Shown here in pieces: positions 33,121 through 42,087 of a stretch of DNA of 64,000 nucleotides. The notes beneath the pieces were generated by a model, which saw only the letters and a program-made list of their open reading frames with translations, was not told the origin of the DNA and did no database searches. Position numbers and translations under genes: made by a program. The stretch's first letter is position 1; every line of letters begins with the position of its first letter. Origin of the DNA: JADLHS01 sp044225555 (GTDB taxonomy: Bacteria; Verrucomicrobiota; Verrucomicrobiia; Limisphaerales; JADLHS01); assembly GCA_044225555.1 (NCBI GenBank), contig JBGAIM010000007.1, positions 62,001 to 126,000 of the forward strand. Direction: 5' to 3'.

Positions 33121-33822
33121 TCAAACATCAATCGTCCCGGGAGGAAGTCGTAGCTGACCGATCGGTTCCTGGTAGTAATGCAACCAGGCATCCTTCGCCC
33201 CCGGTTTGACCGCAAAAATGATTTTCAGCCGCTGCTCGCCAGGATACTTGCCCGGGTCATCGGGGGCAAACGCCGTTCCGTTCCAAATCTCGACCGAGTG
33301 GGTTGTGCCCACTTCCTTTTCCTCCAGGTCCGCCAGGCTCTTGATCTTTTCGCTCGTCAACATCAATTCTGTCGGCTCCCAGACCGCGTTGCACGCATCG
33401 CTTTTGGGCGTGATCGTCACATCCACCTCGACGTAATCTTTGGGTGTTTCCGGCTCATCCGGCTCCCCATCGTCCTCTTCCTCACTCTCCGCTTCGGTGG
33501 CCTCGTCTTCTTTGGCAATTTCGTCTCCATCCTCGTCCGCCGCGTCCGGCTCCGGTTCGGCTTCGGGTGGTTGGGGAACCGACCGGATGGCGTGAACATT
33601 CATCGTCGCGCCCTTCAACACCCCGGCTTTCATGCCAAACAATCCCAGCGCGAATTTCTTGACCAGATTGGTAATAACGAGCTTGGCCAGCCAGACCACG
33701 GCCACGAGAATGAACGGAAAGACAATCAGCCCTTTCCAACCGAAGAAATGATAAAGCACGACGGCCAGACCACCCACAATAATGAACAGCGCAATGACGA
33801 CGAACAGGATCAGTCGGATCAT
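33121..33822 (-). CDS. Membrane-anchored protein with acidic linker, function unknown
   Basis: A 233-residue protein with two hydrophobic helices near the N-terminus (about 3-25 and 29-50). A basic stretch and a strongly acidic Glu/Asp/Pro linker (about 85-125) follow. The C-terminal soluble domain (about 128-230: KDYVEVDVTITPKSD to RLPPGTIDV) has beta-strand character. The soluble domain contains the segment LKIIFAVKPGAKDAWLHYY, typical of a small beta-sandwich. I recognise no family. Confidence 0.65.
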   Translation of the reverse strand: MIRLILFVVIALFIIVGGLAVVLYHFFGWKGLIVFPFILVAVVWLAKLVITNLVKKFALGLFGMKAGVLKGATMNVHAIRSVPQPPEAEPEPDAADEDGDEIAKEDEATEAESEEEDDGEPDEPETPKDYVEVDVTITPKSDACNAVWEPTELMLTSEKIKSLADLEEKEVGTTHSVEIWNGTAFAPDDPGKYPGEQRLKIIFAVKPGAKDAWLHYYQEPIGQLRLPPGTIDV

Positions 33823-33895
33823 AGGATTTCAGGGTTGCGCGCCAGCAATCTCATTTCGGTACGTCTCCGTCAAGGATGGAGCCGGCGGCCCCGCA

Positions 33896-34312
33896 CTATC
33901 CGCGTGGGTTCAAAAGCTCTCCCGCCGGCAACGTCCATGCCGAGGGGTGCGATTTCATTCCGATGCGCGGGTAATATTCCACCGCTTTCGGCGCCGAAAG
34001 CAAAATGATCGTGGCCTTACCACCCTGCGCCTGGGTGCGACGAATCAACTCGCGCCCGAGGCCTTGCTTCTGATGTGACAACCTCACCGCCAGATCGGAC
34101 AAATATGTGGCGTAGCTGAAATCGCTCACGCTGCGCGCGATGCCAACCAGCAATTCTCCATCCCACGCCGTTACGACCAGATTCGCGTTGCGCAACATCA
34201 GCCCCATCCGCTCGCGATCATCCACGGGTCGGCGCTCGCCGAGGGTGGAAGCGCGATAAAGCTCGATCACCGCATCGAGGTCGAGGTCGTTGCCGGTCTG
34301 GTAGGTGATCAT
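33896..34312 (-). CDS. GNAT family N-acetyltransferase
   Basis: About 138 residues from ATG 34312; the frame continues upstream, but that stretch is antisense to the exchanger 3' end. The acetyl-CoA-binding motif A is present as DLAVRLSHQKQGLGRELIRR (Q/R-x-x-G-x-G/A form), followed by IILLSAPKAVEYYPRIGMKS, the usual motif B with a YP near the end. The protein should acetylate a small molecule or protein, but the substrate is unknown. It is separated from the exchanger gene by about 30 bp and could be co-transcribed. Confidence 0.88.
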   Translation of the reverse strand: MITYQTGNDLDLDAVIELYRASTLGERRPVDDRERMGLMLRNANLVVTAWDGELLVGIARSVSDFSYATYLSDLAVRLSHQKQGLGRELIRRTQAQGGKATIILLSAPKAVEYYPRIGMKSHPSAWTLPAGELLNPRG

Positions 34313-34344
34313 AGGTTCAGTCAACTGTTTGCTGTGCGTGCGAT

Positions 34345-35265
34345 TTAATGTTTCAACAACAAGACGATGTAAATGGCATAAACAACCAGCAACCCCACGC
34401 CCCGGCTGCGCCCGATCAACCCACTCCGATTTGGGTACGTCACCAGCGTCGTCACCAAACCAAAGCCCAGCGCGAATCCCACCGGAGTGCGCTCCACCGG
34501 GATCGGACAAATCACCGCCGCCGTGCCAACGATGAAGAAGGCGTTGAAAATACTGCTGCCCAGAATCGTGCCCAGTCCGATGTCATCGTGACCCCGGATT
34601 TTGGAAATGACCGTCGTGGCCAGTTCAGGCATTGACGTCCCCACCGCGACCACCGTTGCGCCGATTACGAATTCCGGGACACCAAACGCCACCGCAATCC
34701 CCCGCGCGCCATGGACAATGAAATATCCCGAACCGATCAGAAATATCATGCCGGCCACCGACTGAGCTGCGACCAGTCCGACGCGCACTTCGCCGCCCGC
34801 CGCCGGCGCCGTGCTCCGCTCCTGCCGTGCCTGCCGGATCATAAAAGCGAGCCACCCAAAAAAGAACACCAGCAGGATTCCGCCATCGAGCCGGGACAAT
34901 GAGCCATCAAATCCCAGCGCCCCGATGATTATCGGCACCGACAGCGCCACCGGAAAATCCCGTTTCACACTGCTGCGCGCTGATTGAATCGCTGAAATGC
35001 ACAAGGCGATGGCGAGTATCAACGAGACGTTAACGACGTTACTGCCCAAGGCGTCACCAAGGGAGATTTCTGGGCGTCCGGAGGAGGCCGCTCCGATGGC
35101 CACGGACAATTCCGGACTGGAGGTGGCGAAGGCCGCAATCGTCGTCCCAATGATGGCCGCCGAAATCCGCGCCCAACGGGCGATTCCAATCAAGCCCCGC
35201 ACAAACAAATCGCCGCCAACACCTGCGCACACCACACCAATGAGCAGCGAAAGGTAGGGGTTCAT
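34345..35265 (-). CDS. CaCA-family sodium/calcium exchanger (YrbG-like)
   Basis: A 306-residue inner-membrane antiporter with ten or so helices. Both alpha repeats are present: SSPELSVAIGAASSG...GDALGSNVVNV in the first half and VGTSMPELATTVI...GTILGSSIFNAF in the second. Each has the acidic and polar residues that bind Ca2+ or Na+. The G-D-x-x-G-S/T-S-N/I pattern fits the prokaryotic YrbG/MaX branch. Ion selectivity cannot be told from sequence. Confidence 0.92.
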   Translation of the reverse strand: MNPYLSLLIGVVCAGVGGDLFVRGLIGIARWARISAAIIGTTIAAFATSSPELSVAIGAASSGRPEISLGDALGSNVVNVSLILAIALCISAIQSARSSVKRDFPVALSVPIIIGALGFDGSLSRLDGGILLVFFFGWLAFMIRQARQERSTAPAAGGEVRVGLVAAQSVAGMIFLIGSGYFIVHGARGIAVAFGVPEFVIGATVVAVGTSMPELATTVISKIRGHDDIGLGTILGSSIFNAFFIVGTAAVICPIPVERTPVGFALGFGLVTTLVTYPNRSGLIGRSRGVGLLVVYAIYIVLLLKH

Positions 35266-35393
35266 CGGCGTCAGTTCAGTTCACGGGCGATTTGTTCTCC
35301 GGCGACAACCAAGTACGCCGAAACCGTAGCCGGAACGTCAACCCCCGGCAAGGTCCACCGAGCCGGCAACCAAGCCATGCCTGCTTGCGGGCA

Positions 35394-35423
35394 ACAAAAA
35401 ACCCGCGGCTTGCGACGCGGGTT
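35394..35423 (-). terminator. Rho-independent terminator of the small Cys-rich protein gene
   Basis: On the minus strand AACCCGCG (35423-35416) pairs with CGCGGGTT (35407-35400), followed by a T run. It lies 20 bp after the stop codon of the small Cys-rich protein gene. Confidence 0.8.
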
Positions 35424-35443
35424 GGAAGTTCAGGCGTAGTCGT

Positions 35444-35686
35444 TTAAGACTTGCTGTTCTGCTCGCCCTTGGGGCTATGCACGACTTTCTTGGCAGTATC
35501 CTGCTTGGTCTTGGCTCCCGCCGGGCACTGACTTTTGCCGGCAGTGCAGCAACTCGCGGCGCTCTTCTGCTTGTCGGCACAAGCGGACTTGCCCGTGCAG
35601 GCAGATTGGTCTTTGTTGGCCGAGTCGTTCGCGTACCCGCCAATGGTGAAAGCTGCCAGGGCAATGGCCAGAATTAGTTTCTTCAT
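35444..35686 (-). CDS. Small exported Cys-rich protein
   Basis: An 80-residue protein with a signal peptide (MKKLILAIALAAFTIGGYAN). The Lys- and Cys-rich mature part has cysteines in SACTGKSACADK and SCCTAGKSQCP. The pattern recalls small exported metal-binding or low-complexity proteins, but no family is certain. A hairpin terminator directly follows. It is monocistronic, divergent from nothing nearby. Confidence 0.7.
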   Translation of the reverse strand: MKKLILAIALAAFTIGGYANDSANKDQSACTGKSACADKQKSAASCCTAGKSQCPAGAKTKQDTAKKVVHSPKGEQNSKS

Positions 35687-35783
35687 GGTTCGTGATTATG
35701 GTTTGTGGTTGTGTGACTGTTTTGTTTTACACCGTATCCGACTAATGGACTGGGAGATTTGTTCAAGGAAATCTTCGGCCTCC

Positions 35784-36377
35784 TTACTTCCGCAACCGCG
35801 CCAGGAAGCCCGGATCGTTGCCGGCCAGGTCGCTGCGACGTTGCCGGGCCAGCAGTTCACCATAGACCCGCGTATCCCGCACGAACATCTCCAGCCGGCC
35901 TTTGAACGCATCGCTGATGATTTTGCCGTCCGCCACGTCTTGCTTTTCCGCGAAGGCCACACCGTACGGCAGCGTCCATGCGTAACATTGCCGCGCCACC
36001 GTGCGCAATTGATCGGTCACCGTCAGCCCCTTTTCATGAGAGGCAACGATGGTGGCGAACAGTTTCCCCGCGAACTCGCGCCAGAAGTGGTCGAGGAAAT
36101 TCTTCAGCGCGCTGCTGATGCTGCCGTGATAATCCGGCGTGCCGAGAATGAAGACGTCCGCCGCTTCGACGCGCGCCGCCAACGTCGCAAATCCCGGCTG
36201 GTTGTAGGCCGTTTCGACGTTGAACAGCGCCAGCGGCTCTTTATGCAAGCACAGCACGTCCACCTCGCAGCCCGCCAGGCGCAAATCATCCGCCACCTTG
36301 GTTACAACCACCCGCGTAACGGAGGCTGCATTGGTACTGCCGATAACCGCGAGAATTTTCAATTTTGGTTCTGCCAT
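35784..36377 (-). CDS. NADPH-dependent FMN reductase family protein
   Basis: About 197 residues from ATG 36377, chosen because a GGGAGAG ribosome-binding site lies just upstream. The longer frame to 36425 overlaps the preceding gene. The flavodoxin-like fold is recognised by the N-terminal LAVIGSTN...VTRVV phosphate-binding loop and the segment FILGTPDYHGSISSALKNFLDH, which contacts FMN. VASHEKGL, with the following helix, completes the site. It probably reduces FMN or quinone-like substrates in the cytoplasm. It is close behind the YHS-domain gene (26 bp) and may be in one operon with it. Confidence 0.88.
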   Translation of the reverse strand: MAEPKLKILAVIGSTNAASVTRVVVTKVADDLRLAGCEVDVLCLHKEPLALFNVETAYNQPGFATLAARVEAADVFILGTPDYHGSISSALKNFLDHFWREFAGKLFATIVASHEKGLTVTDQLRTVARQCYAWTLPYGVAFAEKQDVADGKIISDAFKGRLEMFVRDTRVYGELLARQRRSDLAGNDPGFLARLRK

Positions 36378-36402
36378 AATCTCTCCCACGATCCTCTCCA
36401 TT

Positions 36403-37509
36403 TTATCGTGACTCAATTGGCACATTCACCGACACAGCCCGCGAGGCCGGCTTCGGCCCGGGCGCCGGGCGGCCTTCGTAGGTCACATCCCACTGCAGGG
36501 GCAGCGTCAATCCGCCTTCCACGGTTTCGAAATGGGAGTACGTTCTACAAATCTCGCCCAGTTGCGACGGTGCGCGACCGCGATAAACTGCCGCGAGGAC
36601 GCGCCCGGTCTTGGGCTCCATCCCCAACTTGGTGGTCGCGCCGGCATATCCAATGTGCAGCCATTCCACACTTTGGCCGGCAATCTCACCCTTGCCACCG
36701 CCAATCGCCACAAACCCCGGCTCGTTGCGCGCGCGCAGCAATGCCAGCGGCTCGCGATAAAGCCGGCGCCGCACGAACTCGTAAACGTCGGCCGGCAAAG
36801 GCGTGATATCATTCTTCGCACTCACCTCCACCAGCCGCCCACCGGACAGTTCATGCGTCTCCCGAAAATCTCCGTATGCATAGTCCAGTCGCAACTGGTC
36901 CGGCATGACCACGGTGGTTGCCTGGCGCATCCTGGTTGTTTTGCCTTCCTGTTCGTAAATCGTCTCCGCACAGAACCGGACATTCTTGAGCGCATCCACT
37001 TTGTCCACGCCGCCAAAACCCGCCAAGGCGAATGCGATCAACTCCCGGCCACGGGCCCGACTGGCAGCGTTTCCGACGGGCGGCGAATCGGCGCGGTCCG
37101 TGTAAGCCGCCGGGTCGGCTTTGAAACTGTTGCGACAGCTCTCCGAGGCAAACAGATAAATGCGGCCTGCTGAAACCAGCCAGCGGTCGGGGCTGCCGCG
37201 ACCGCTCAGCGGCCCCATCTTCATGCAAAAGCCGTCGAGCTGGATGCCGTACCGATCCGGCGCCGCTTCGAACTTGTGCTGATTCTCAGTGTCGGCAAAG
37301 CGATAGCGATAGCGGCCTTGCGTCACTTGCAACCCGGCCTTCCCTTTCACCTCCGTGCCTTCCGTGAGCAGCACCGGGTCAAAACCATTCAGCGCCAGTA
37401 CCGCCTCGTCCGCACGGGCGAACCGGGCGGCCATCAGCAGGAACGCGAGCCCCGTCGCCCACCGGCAAAAGCAAGGCGTGCTCAGGATATGAAACCAGGC
37501 GCGATACAT
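36403..37509 (-). CDS. Exported YHS-domain-like protein
   Basis: About 368 residues from ATG 37509, which opens a signal peptide (MYRAWFHIL...ARADEAVLAL). The frame continues upstream, but that half lies antisense to the S9 peptidase gene and is not real. Residues about 35-125 match the YHS pattern (LNGFDPVLLTEG...YRYRFADTENQHKFEAAPDRYG...GFCMKM), a small domain linked to metal binding, and a second YHS-like stretch SRGSPDRWLVSAGRIYLFASES follows. The C-terminal two-thirds looks like a lipoprotein-type beta domain of the kind that carries outer-membrane sorting proteins. Function unknown; periplasmic location is expected. Confidence 0.72.
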   Translation of the reverse strand: MYRAWFHILSTPCFCRWATGLAFLLMAARFARADEAVLALNGFDPVLLTEGTEVKGKAGLQVTQGRYRYRFADTENQHKFEAAPDRYGIQLDGFCMKMGPLSGRGSPDRWLVSAGRIYLFASESCRNSFKADPAAYTDRADSPPVGNAASRARGRELIAFALAGFGGVDKVDALKNVRFCAETIYEQEGKTTRMRQATTVVMPDQLRLDYAYGDFRETHELSGGRLVEVSAKNDITPLPADVYEFVRRRLYREPLALLRARNEPGFVAIGGGKGEIAGQSVEWLHIGYAGATTKLGMEPKTGRVLAAVYRGRAPSQLGEICRTYSHFETVEGGLTLPLQWDVTYEGRPAPGPKPASRAVSVNVPIESR

Positions 37510-37614
37510 GTCAATGTGGTCAGGCCAGCCTAGCAAACCGCCACCCGTTTGTATCGCAGAAAATGTTCCGCCATTCCGCTTGCCATCTGCAACCAGCCTT
37601 GGCATTTCATCGCC

Positions 37615-39597
37615 ATGAGAGTCAACGCGCTCACCCTGGCCATGACCGTAATCGCCCTCAACCTTACTCCAACCATCCGCGCGGACCTGCCGCCGCTGAT
37701 CCCGCGCGACGTACTCTTTGGTAATCCCGTGCGCACCGCGCCACGCCTTTCGCCGAACGGCACACGCCTCGCGTGGATCGCGCCCGACAAAAAGAACGTC
37801 CTGCAAGTCTGGGTCAAAACCATCGGCAAGGACGATGACAAGCTGGTCACCGCCGACAAAAAGCGCGGCATCCGCCAATACTTCTGGGCCGAGGACAATC
37901 GCACGCTGCTGTACCTGCAGGATACCGACGGCGATGAGAATTTCCACATCTACGGCGTGGACTTGGGCACCGGCAATGTCCGCGATTACACGCCGCTTCA
38001 AGGCGTGCGCGCCGGTTTGGTGGGAATGGACGAGAAGTTTCCGAATGAAATCCTGGTTCAACTCAACGCCCGCAACCGCGAGACCTTCGACGCCTACCGC
38101 CTCAATCTCGAAACCGGCGCGCTCGTCCTCGACACCGAAAATCCCGGCGACGTCGCAGCCTGGATGGCCGACGACGATTTCAAGATCCGCCTCGGCGAAG
38201 TCAGCACCGCGGAGGGCGGTACGGAATTGCGCGTGCGCGACGACGTAAAGTCTCCCTGGCGCTCGTGGATGAAAGTCGGCCCGGAAGAAAATCTCGGGGC
38301 GCTCGACTTCACCAAGGACGGCAAGTCGCTTTTCATCCAAAGCTCCATCGGCAGCGACACGGCAGGGGTGCGCGAACGCAACCTGGCCACCGGCGCGGAA
38401 AAGTTGATCGCCACCTCGCCGGACGTGGACAGTGGCGACGTGATGATTCATCCCCAGAAGAAAATCGTGGAGGCAGTCAGCTTCGAGCCGGGCCGCCGCC
38501 AATGGAAGGTGATTGATCCCACCGTGCAGGCGGATTTTGACGCGCTGGCCAAGGTTCACGACGGCGATTTCTCCATCGTCAGCCGCGATCGCGCCGACAA
38601 AACCTGGCTGGTGGCTTACACTTCAGATCGTGGCCCGGTGAGCTTCTACTCGTGGGATCGAGGCGCGAAGAAATCCACGTTCCTCTTCACAGCGCAACCC
38701 AAGCTGGAGAACCTTACCCTCGCGGAAATGAAAGCGGTGGTCGTCCCGGCGCGAGACGGTTTGAAGTTGAACAGCTACCTCACTCTGCCTGCCGGGGTGC
38801 CGGCGAAAAATCTACCGATGGTTCTGTTTGTTCATGGCGGCCCGTGGGCGCGCGACAACTGGGGTTACAATCCGTACGCCCAGTGGTTCGCCAATCGCGG
38901 TTACGCCTGCCTCCAGGTGAACTTTCGCGGCTCGACCGGTTACGGCAAGAAATTCCTCAACGCCGGCAACAAGGAATGGGGACTCAAGATGCACGACGAT
39001 CTGATTGACGCCGTGGACTGGGCCATCGCGCAAGGCTACGCCGATCCGAAACGCGTCGCCATCTACGGTGGCTCATACGGCGGTTACTCCGCGCTGGCGG
39101 GCGTCACCTTCACGCCGGAAAAGTTTGCGTGCTCGGTGGACATCGTCGGGCCGTCCAACATCCGCACCTTGCTCAACACCATTCCGCCGTACTGGAAGCC
39201 GATGCTCGCGCAATTCTCCGTCCGCGTCGGCGACATCAATAACGAGAAGGATGCCGAGTTGATCAAGAACGCGTCGCCGTTGTTCAAGGCGGACAAGATC
39301 AAGCGCCCGCTCCTCATCGGCCAGGGTGCGAACGACCCGCGCGTGAAGCAGGCGGAAGCCGAGCAAATCGTGGACGCCATCATCAAGAACAGCGGCAACG
39401 TGACCTACGTAGTTTATCCCGACGAAGGCCACGGCTTCGCGCGTCCGGAGAACCGGATTGATTTCAACGCCCGCGCGGAAGCATTCCTCGGCACGCATCT
39501 GGGAGGACGCACCGAACCCGTCACCGGCGGCAAAGTCCCCGGCTCGACCGCGGAAGTGCGGACCATCGAAAAGGGCAAGGAGATCCGGGTGGATTAG
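37615..39597 (+). CDS. S9 family (prolyl oligopeptidase/DPP-IV-like) peptidase
   Basis: About 660 residues from ATG 37615, which begins a signal peptide (MRVNALTLAMTVIALNL...IRA). A beta-propeller half (about 30-390) precedes the alpha/beta-hydrolase half. The catalytic triad is Ser 487 in YGGSYGGYSAL, Asp 574 in GANDPRV and His 606 in DEGHGFARPENR. The oxyanion region is FVHGGPWARDNWGYNP. It should cleave peptides in the periplasm, probably after Pro or Ala as in the family. It is divergent from the YHS-domain gene across about 105 bp. Confidence 0.92.
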   Translation: MRVNALTLAMTVIALNLTPTIRADLPPLIPRDVLFGNPVRTAPRLSPNGTRLAWIAPDKKNVLQVWVKTIGKDDDKLVTADKKRGIRQYFWAEDNRTLLYLQDTDGDENFHIYGVDLGTGNVRDYTPLQGVRAGLVGMDEKFPNEILVQLNARNRETFDAYRLNLETGALVLDTENPGDVAAWMADDDFKIRLGEVSTAEGGTELRVRDDVKSPWRSWMKVGPEENLGALDFTKDGKSLFIQSSIGSDTAGVRERNLATGAEKLIATSPDVDSGDVMIHPQKKIVEAVSFEPGRRQWKVIDPTVQADFDALAKVHDGDFSIVSRDRADKTWLVAYTSDRGPVSFYSWDRGAKKSTFLFTAQPKLENLTLAEMKAVVVPARDGLKLNSYLTLPAGVPAKNLPMVLFVHGGPWARDNWGYNPYAQWFANRGYACLQVNFRGSTGYGKKFLNAGNKEWGLKMHDDLIDAVDWAIAQGYADPKRVAIYGGSYGGYSALAGVTFTPEKFACSVDIVGPSNIRTLLNTIPPYWKPMLAQFSVRVGDINNEKDAELIKNASPLFKADKIKRPLLIGQGANDPRVKQAEAEQIVDAIIKNSGNVTYVVYPDEGHGFARPENRIDFNARAEAFLGTHLGGRTEPVTGGKVPGSTAEVRTIEKGKEIRVD

Positions 39598-39772
39598 GTG
39601 CTTTCGGCTTGGATCCAAACCAAGTTTTTGAAGTCGCCTGGGAGGAGAACTGAAATCACTCAGACTGCGTCGGCCGTTACCGGTCGTCCACCGGACGCCT
39701 TTCGCAGGTTTGAAGCGCGCTAAAGTTCAGCGGCACCGTCCACCCGCAGATCATTGCCGAGGCGATGGGTGA

Positions 39773-41383
39773 TTAGGTACGCAAGATGGGCAATCCCATC
39801 AAACGGGCAGACTTTTCATCTGAACCGGCCCGTTGACGCGAACTGTCGGCGCCCGATTCGCCACCGATCAATTGCTGCAATCCGCCGAGAGCGGTTCTCA
39901 GCAAGCCGGCTTGGCGCGTCATTTCCGCCGCCGCCGCCGCGCTTTCCTCCGCCCCAGCCGCATTGCTTTGGGTCACCTTGTCCAACTGGGAAATGGCCGC
40001 ACTCACTTCGGTGACTCCCGTGGTCTGTTCACCCGACGCCGAGGCTATCTGCGCCATTTGCTCCTCCACCTTTTGGGAGCAGGTCAGGATTTCGTCCAGT
40101 TGCTGCTCCAATTGGCGTGTGCGGGCGGCGACTTCCTCGACGGACAGCGTCACTTTCTCGGTGATCTGCACGCCGTCCTCGCTGCGCTTGATGGAGTTGC
40201 CGATCAACTCTGTTGTTTCCCGCGCTGCGACCGCGCTGCGTTGGGCCAGGCTGCGGACCTCGTCCGCGACCACGGCGAAGCCCAAACCCGCCTCGCCCGC
40301 CCGGGCCGCTTCGACCGCGGCGTTCAGCGCCAGCAGGTTGGTCTGAAAAGCAATTTCATGAATCGTCTTGATCACCGTGGAAACGTCCTGGCTGGCCGTC
40401 TTGATGCCGTCCATGCTCGCCCGCAGTTGTGCGCCTGCCTCCCGGATGCCTTCCATGGCGCGGCGCACCGCGCGCGTGCTACTGGCACCGGCTTCGGACA
40501 CCTGGCGGGTTTGCGTGGTAAATTCCCGGACGATCCGGGCATTTTCGTCATTGCGCCGCGTCATCGCGGCCACCTCTTCAAGCGAAGCGCTGGCCTCCTC
40601 CAGGGACGCCGCTTGCTGACTGGCCCCGTCCGCCAGTTGCTGGCTCGCGGCCGACACCTGGCTCGCCGCGGAATGAATGTCGTCGGACTGGCTGCCCAAC
40701 TGGTTGACCAGTGGCGCGACGATTTTGATGATGGGACGGGCAACCACCACGGCCAGACCGCATGCCAGCAACATGCCGGCTGCCAGCACCGAGCCGGCGA
40801 GGATCTGCCAGTGCCGGTTCGCCGCGGCTTGCGAGGCCTCAAATTTTTGAGCCAACTGCTTCACCGCGTCGTTGGAGAAACGGAAATAAGTCGCCCCCAC
40901 CACTTCGCCCACCTTCTGGTCCTCATGGCATTCGAGGCACTTGGCGGTGGCCACCATGGATTTGTAGATCTCGATGCCATTGGTGGAAGTCTGGGTCAGG
41001 CGCTCCGATTTGGAAAATAGCCGGCTCTTGAGTTCGGCGGAAAGCATCCGTCCCTTCGCCGCACGATCCGAAGAACTGCTGATTCGCCCATCCCGATTGT
41101 AGAGCGAGAACTCCTCGAATCCCGGGGCCTCCTTTTGCAGCGCGCCCACGCGTTCAAACTCGTCCATGTCGCCGCGACTGGTTGCGGCGGTGAGATTGTG
41201 CTCCACCGCCGAGTAGAAGTTCTCCACCTGTTGCAACTCGCGCTGCTGGAGCAGTTCCAGGCTGGACTTGGCCAGATCGCGATGAGCCTTCCGGGCCTGG
41301 ACGAATTCCACCGCTTGGGAAAGTAATAGCAGTGCGGCCACCCCGACCAGCAGCTCCAAACCGATTTTTCGACTCAAGGTCAT
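39773..41383 (-). CDS. Methyl-accepting chemotaxis protein with a heme-c-type sensor domain
   Basis: About 536 residues from ATG 41383. A first helix (about 5-26) and a second (about 200-222) frame a periplasmic domain, followed by the methylation/signalling hairpin whose tip is IAFQTNLLALNAAVEAARAGE. The sensor domain resembles Tll0287/DUF3365 domains and contains K-C-L-E-C-H (C149, C152, H153), a c-type heme attachment motif just upstream of the second helix. The protein could sense redox state, oxygen or nitric oxide and signal to CheA. The C-terminus lacks a CheR-binding NWETF tail. A truncated globin gene lies 278 bp upstream on the same strand. Confidence 0.9.
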   Translation of the reverse strand: MTLSRKIGLELLVGVAALLLLSQAVEFVQARKAHRDLAKSSLELLQQRELQQVENFYSAVEHNLTAATSRGDMDEFERVGALQKEAPGFEEFSLYNRDGRISSSSDRAAKGRMLSAELKSRLFSKSERLTQTSTNGIEIYKSMVATAKCLECHEDQKVGEVVGATYFRFSNDAVKQLAQKFEASQAAANRHWQILAGSVLAAGMLLACGLAVVVARPIIKIVAPLVNQLGSQSDDIHSAASQVSAASQQLADGASQQAASLEEASASLEEVAAMTRRNDENARIVREFTTQTRQVSEAGASSTRAVRRAMEGIREAGAQLRASMDGIKTASQDVSTVIKTIHEIAFQTNLLALNAAVEAARAGEAGLGFAVVADEVRSLAQRSAVAARETTELIGNSIKRSEDGVQITEKVTLSVEEVAARTRQLEQQLDEILTCSQKVEEQMAQIASASGEQTTGVTEVSAAISQLDKVTQSNAAGAEESAAAAAEMTRQAGLLRTALGGLQQLIGGESGADSSRQRAGSDEKSARLMGLPILRT

Positions 41384-41661
41384 TTGGCGTCCTGTCTCAA
41401 TTTGGGGTCGCGCCTCCGGCCCTGCGGTCTGCGGCTTCCGTCCCGGCTGCCAGGGGACAACTCGCACCCTGTCAGCACCCGGCCTGCCGGGCTTCCCGGC
41501 TCCGGGGACGAATCGCTTGCGCTACCGCGAGCCTGACACGTCTCCACTCGGTTCATCGTCAGTCTGGCGGGATTCTTTAATCGGATCAGGGCTTGGTTCC
41601 GGGGCGGGCCCGCTCAGGGATGAAGCCCAAAGCCCGCCAAGCTGACCGGAGCGAAATCAAA
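41384..41661. other. GC-rich region upstream of the chemoreceptor gene
   Basis: Between the globin and chemoreceptor genes on the minus strand. It contains two imperfect copies of an AGCCGGGA...AGCC...GCAG-CCG pattern and several short hairpins, so a structured mRNA leader is possible. I could not match it to a riboswitch: the invariant bases of the cyclic-di-GMP class are missing. Confidence 0.3.
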
Positions 41662-42087
41662 CTACCACCTTGGAGAATCGGGTCCGGCAGCTGCCGCAGC
41701 CTCGTTCCCGCCGCGGCCGCGCATGATGGCCAAAAGCCGTCGGCCGAATTCTTGAGCCAACGCATTCAACTCCGCGCCTTCCGCTGGCGGAAGCTGGCGC
41801 GCGTTATTGAACTCCCACAAGCCCAGCCAGTGCTGAAAATGTTCAGCCCGCAAACCAAGCGCCAGGTGCGCGCCCGCGAATCCGCCGCGATAGCGCGGGG
41901 GTCCGCCGGTCTGCAACGCCCAGAAGTCCGCAATCTTGTCCAGATGCGCCGGCCAATCCTGAATGTGGGAGTTGAAGATTGGCCCGAGCACCGCGTGTTG
42001 CCGTGCGTCCACGTAGAACGTCTTGATCAGCTTCAAGATGCCGTCGTGGCCGCCGAGGCGGTCGTAAAGCAAACGCTCGTCGGTCAT
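41662..42087 (-). CDS. Truncated hemoglobin (group III-like)
   Basis: A 141-residue 2-on-2 globin. Tyr 25 in KTFYVDAR fits the B10 position, W56 and the segment GGFAGAHLAL with proximal His 74 mark the F helix, and HFQHWLGLW follows as usual. The C-terminal about 20 residues are Ala/Gly-rich and disordered. Truncated globins bind oxygen, NO or sulfide. Its ATG overlaps the alaS stop as ATGA, so it is translationally coupled to alaS. The redox-sensing chemoreceptor downstream suggests a shared redox theme, by inference. Confidence 0.88.
   Translation of the reverse strand: MTDERLLYDRLGGHDGILKLIKTFYVDARQHAVLGPIFNSHIQDWPAHLDKIADFWALQTGGPPRYRGGFAGAHLALGLRAEHFQHWLGLWEFNNARQLPPAEGAELNALAQEFGRRLLAIMRGRGGNEAAAAAGPDSPRW

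Noticed and set aside
34313..34510. N-terminal extension of the GNAT acetyltransferase
   Set aside because: It overlaps the exchanger 3' end in another frame and has no domain character; the family begins at MITYQTGND.
37510..38559. N-terminal 350 codons of the minus-strand frame that ends in the YHS-domain protein
   Set aside because: This part lies antisense to the S9 peptidase gene; the signal peptide starting at 37509 marks the real start.
41384..41661. Cyclic-di-GMP riboswitch before the chemoreceptor gene
   Set aside because: A GGGACGGAAGCC string recalls the class I aptamer but the invariant GGCAAACC and GGGACGCAAAGCC elements are missing.
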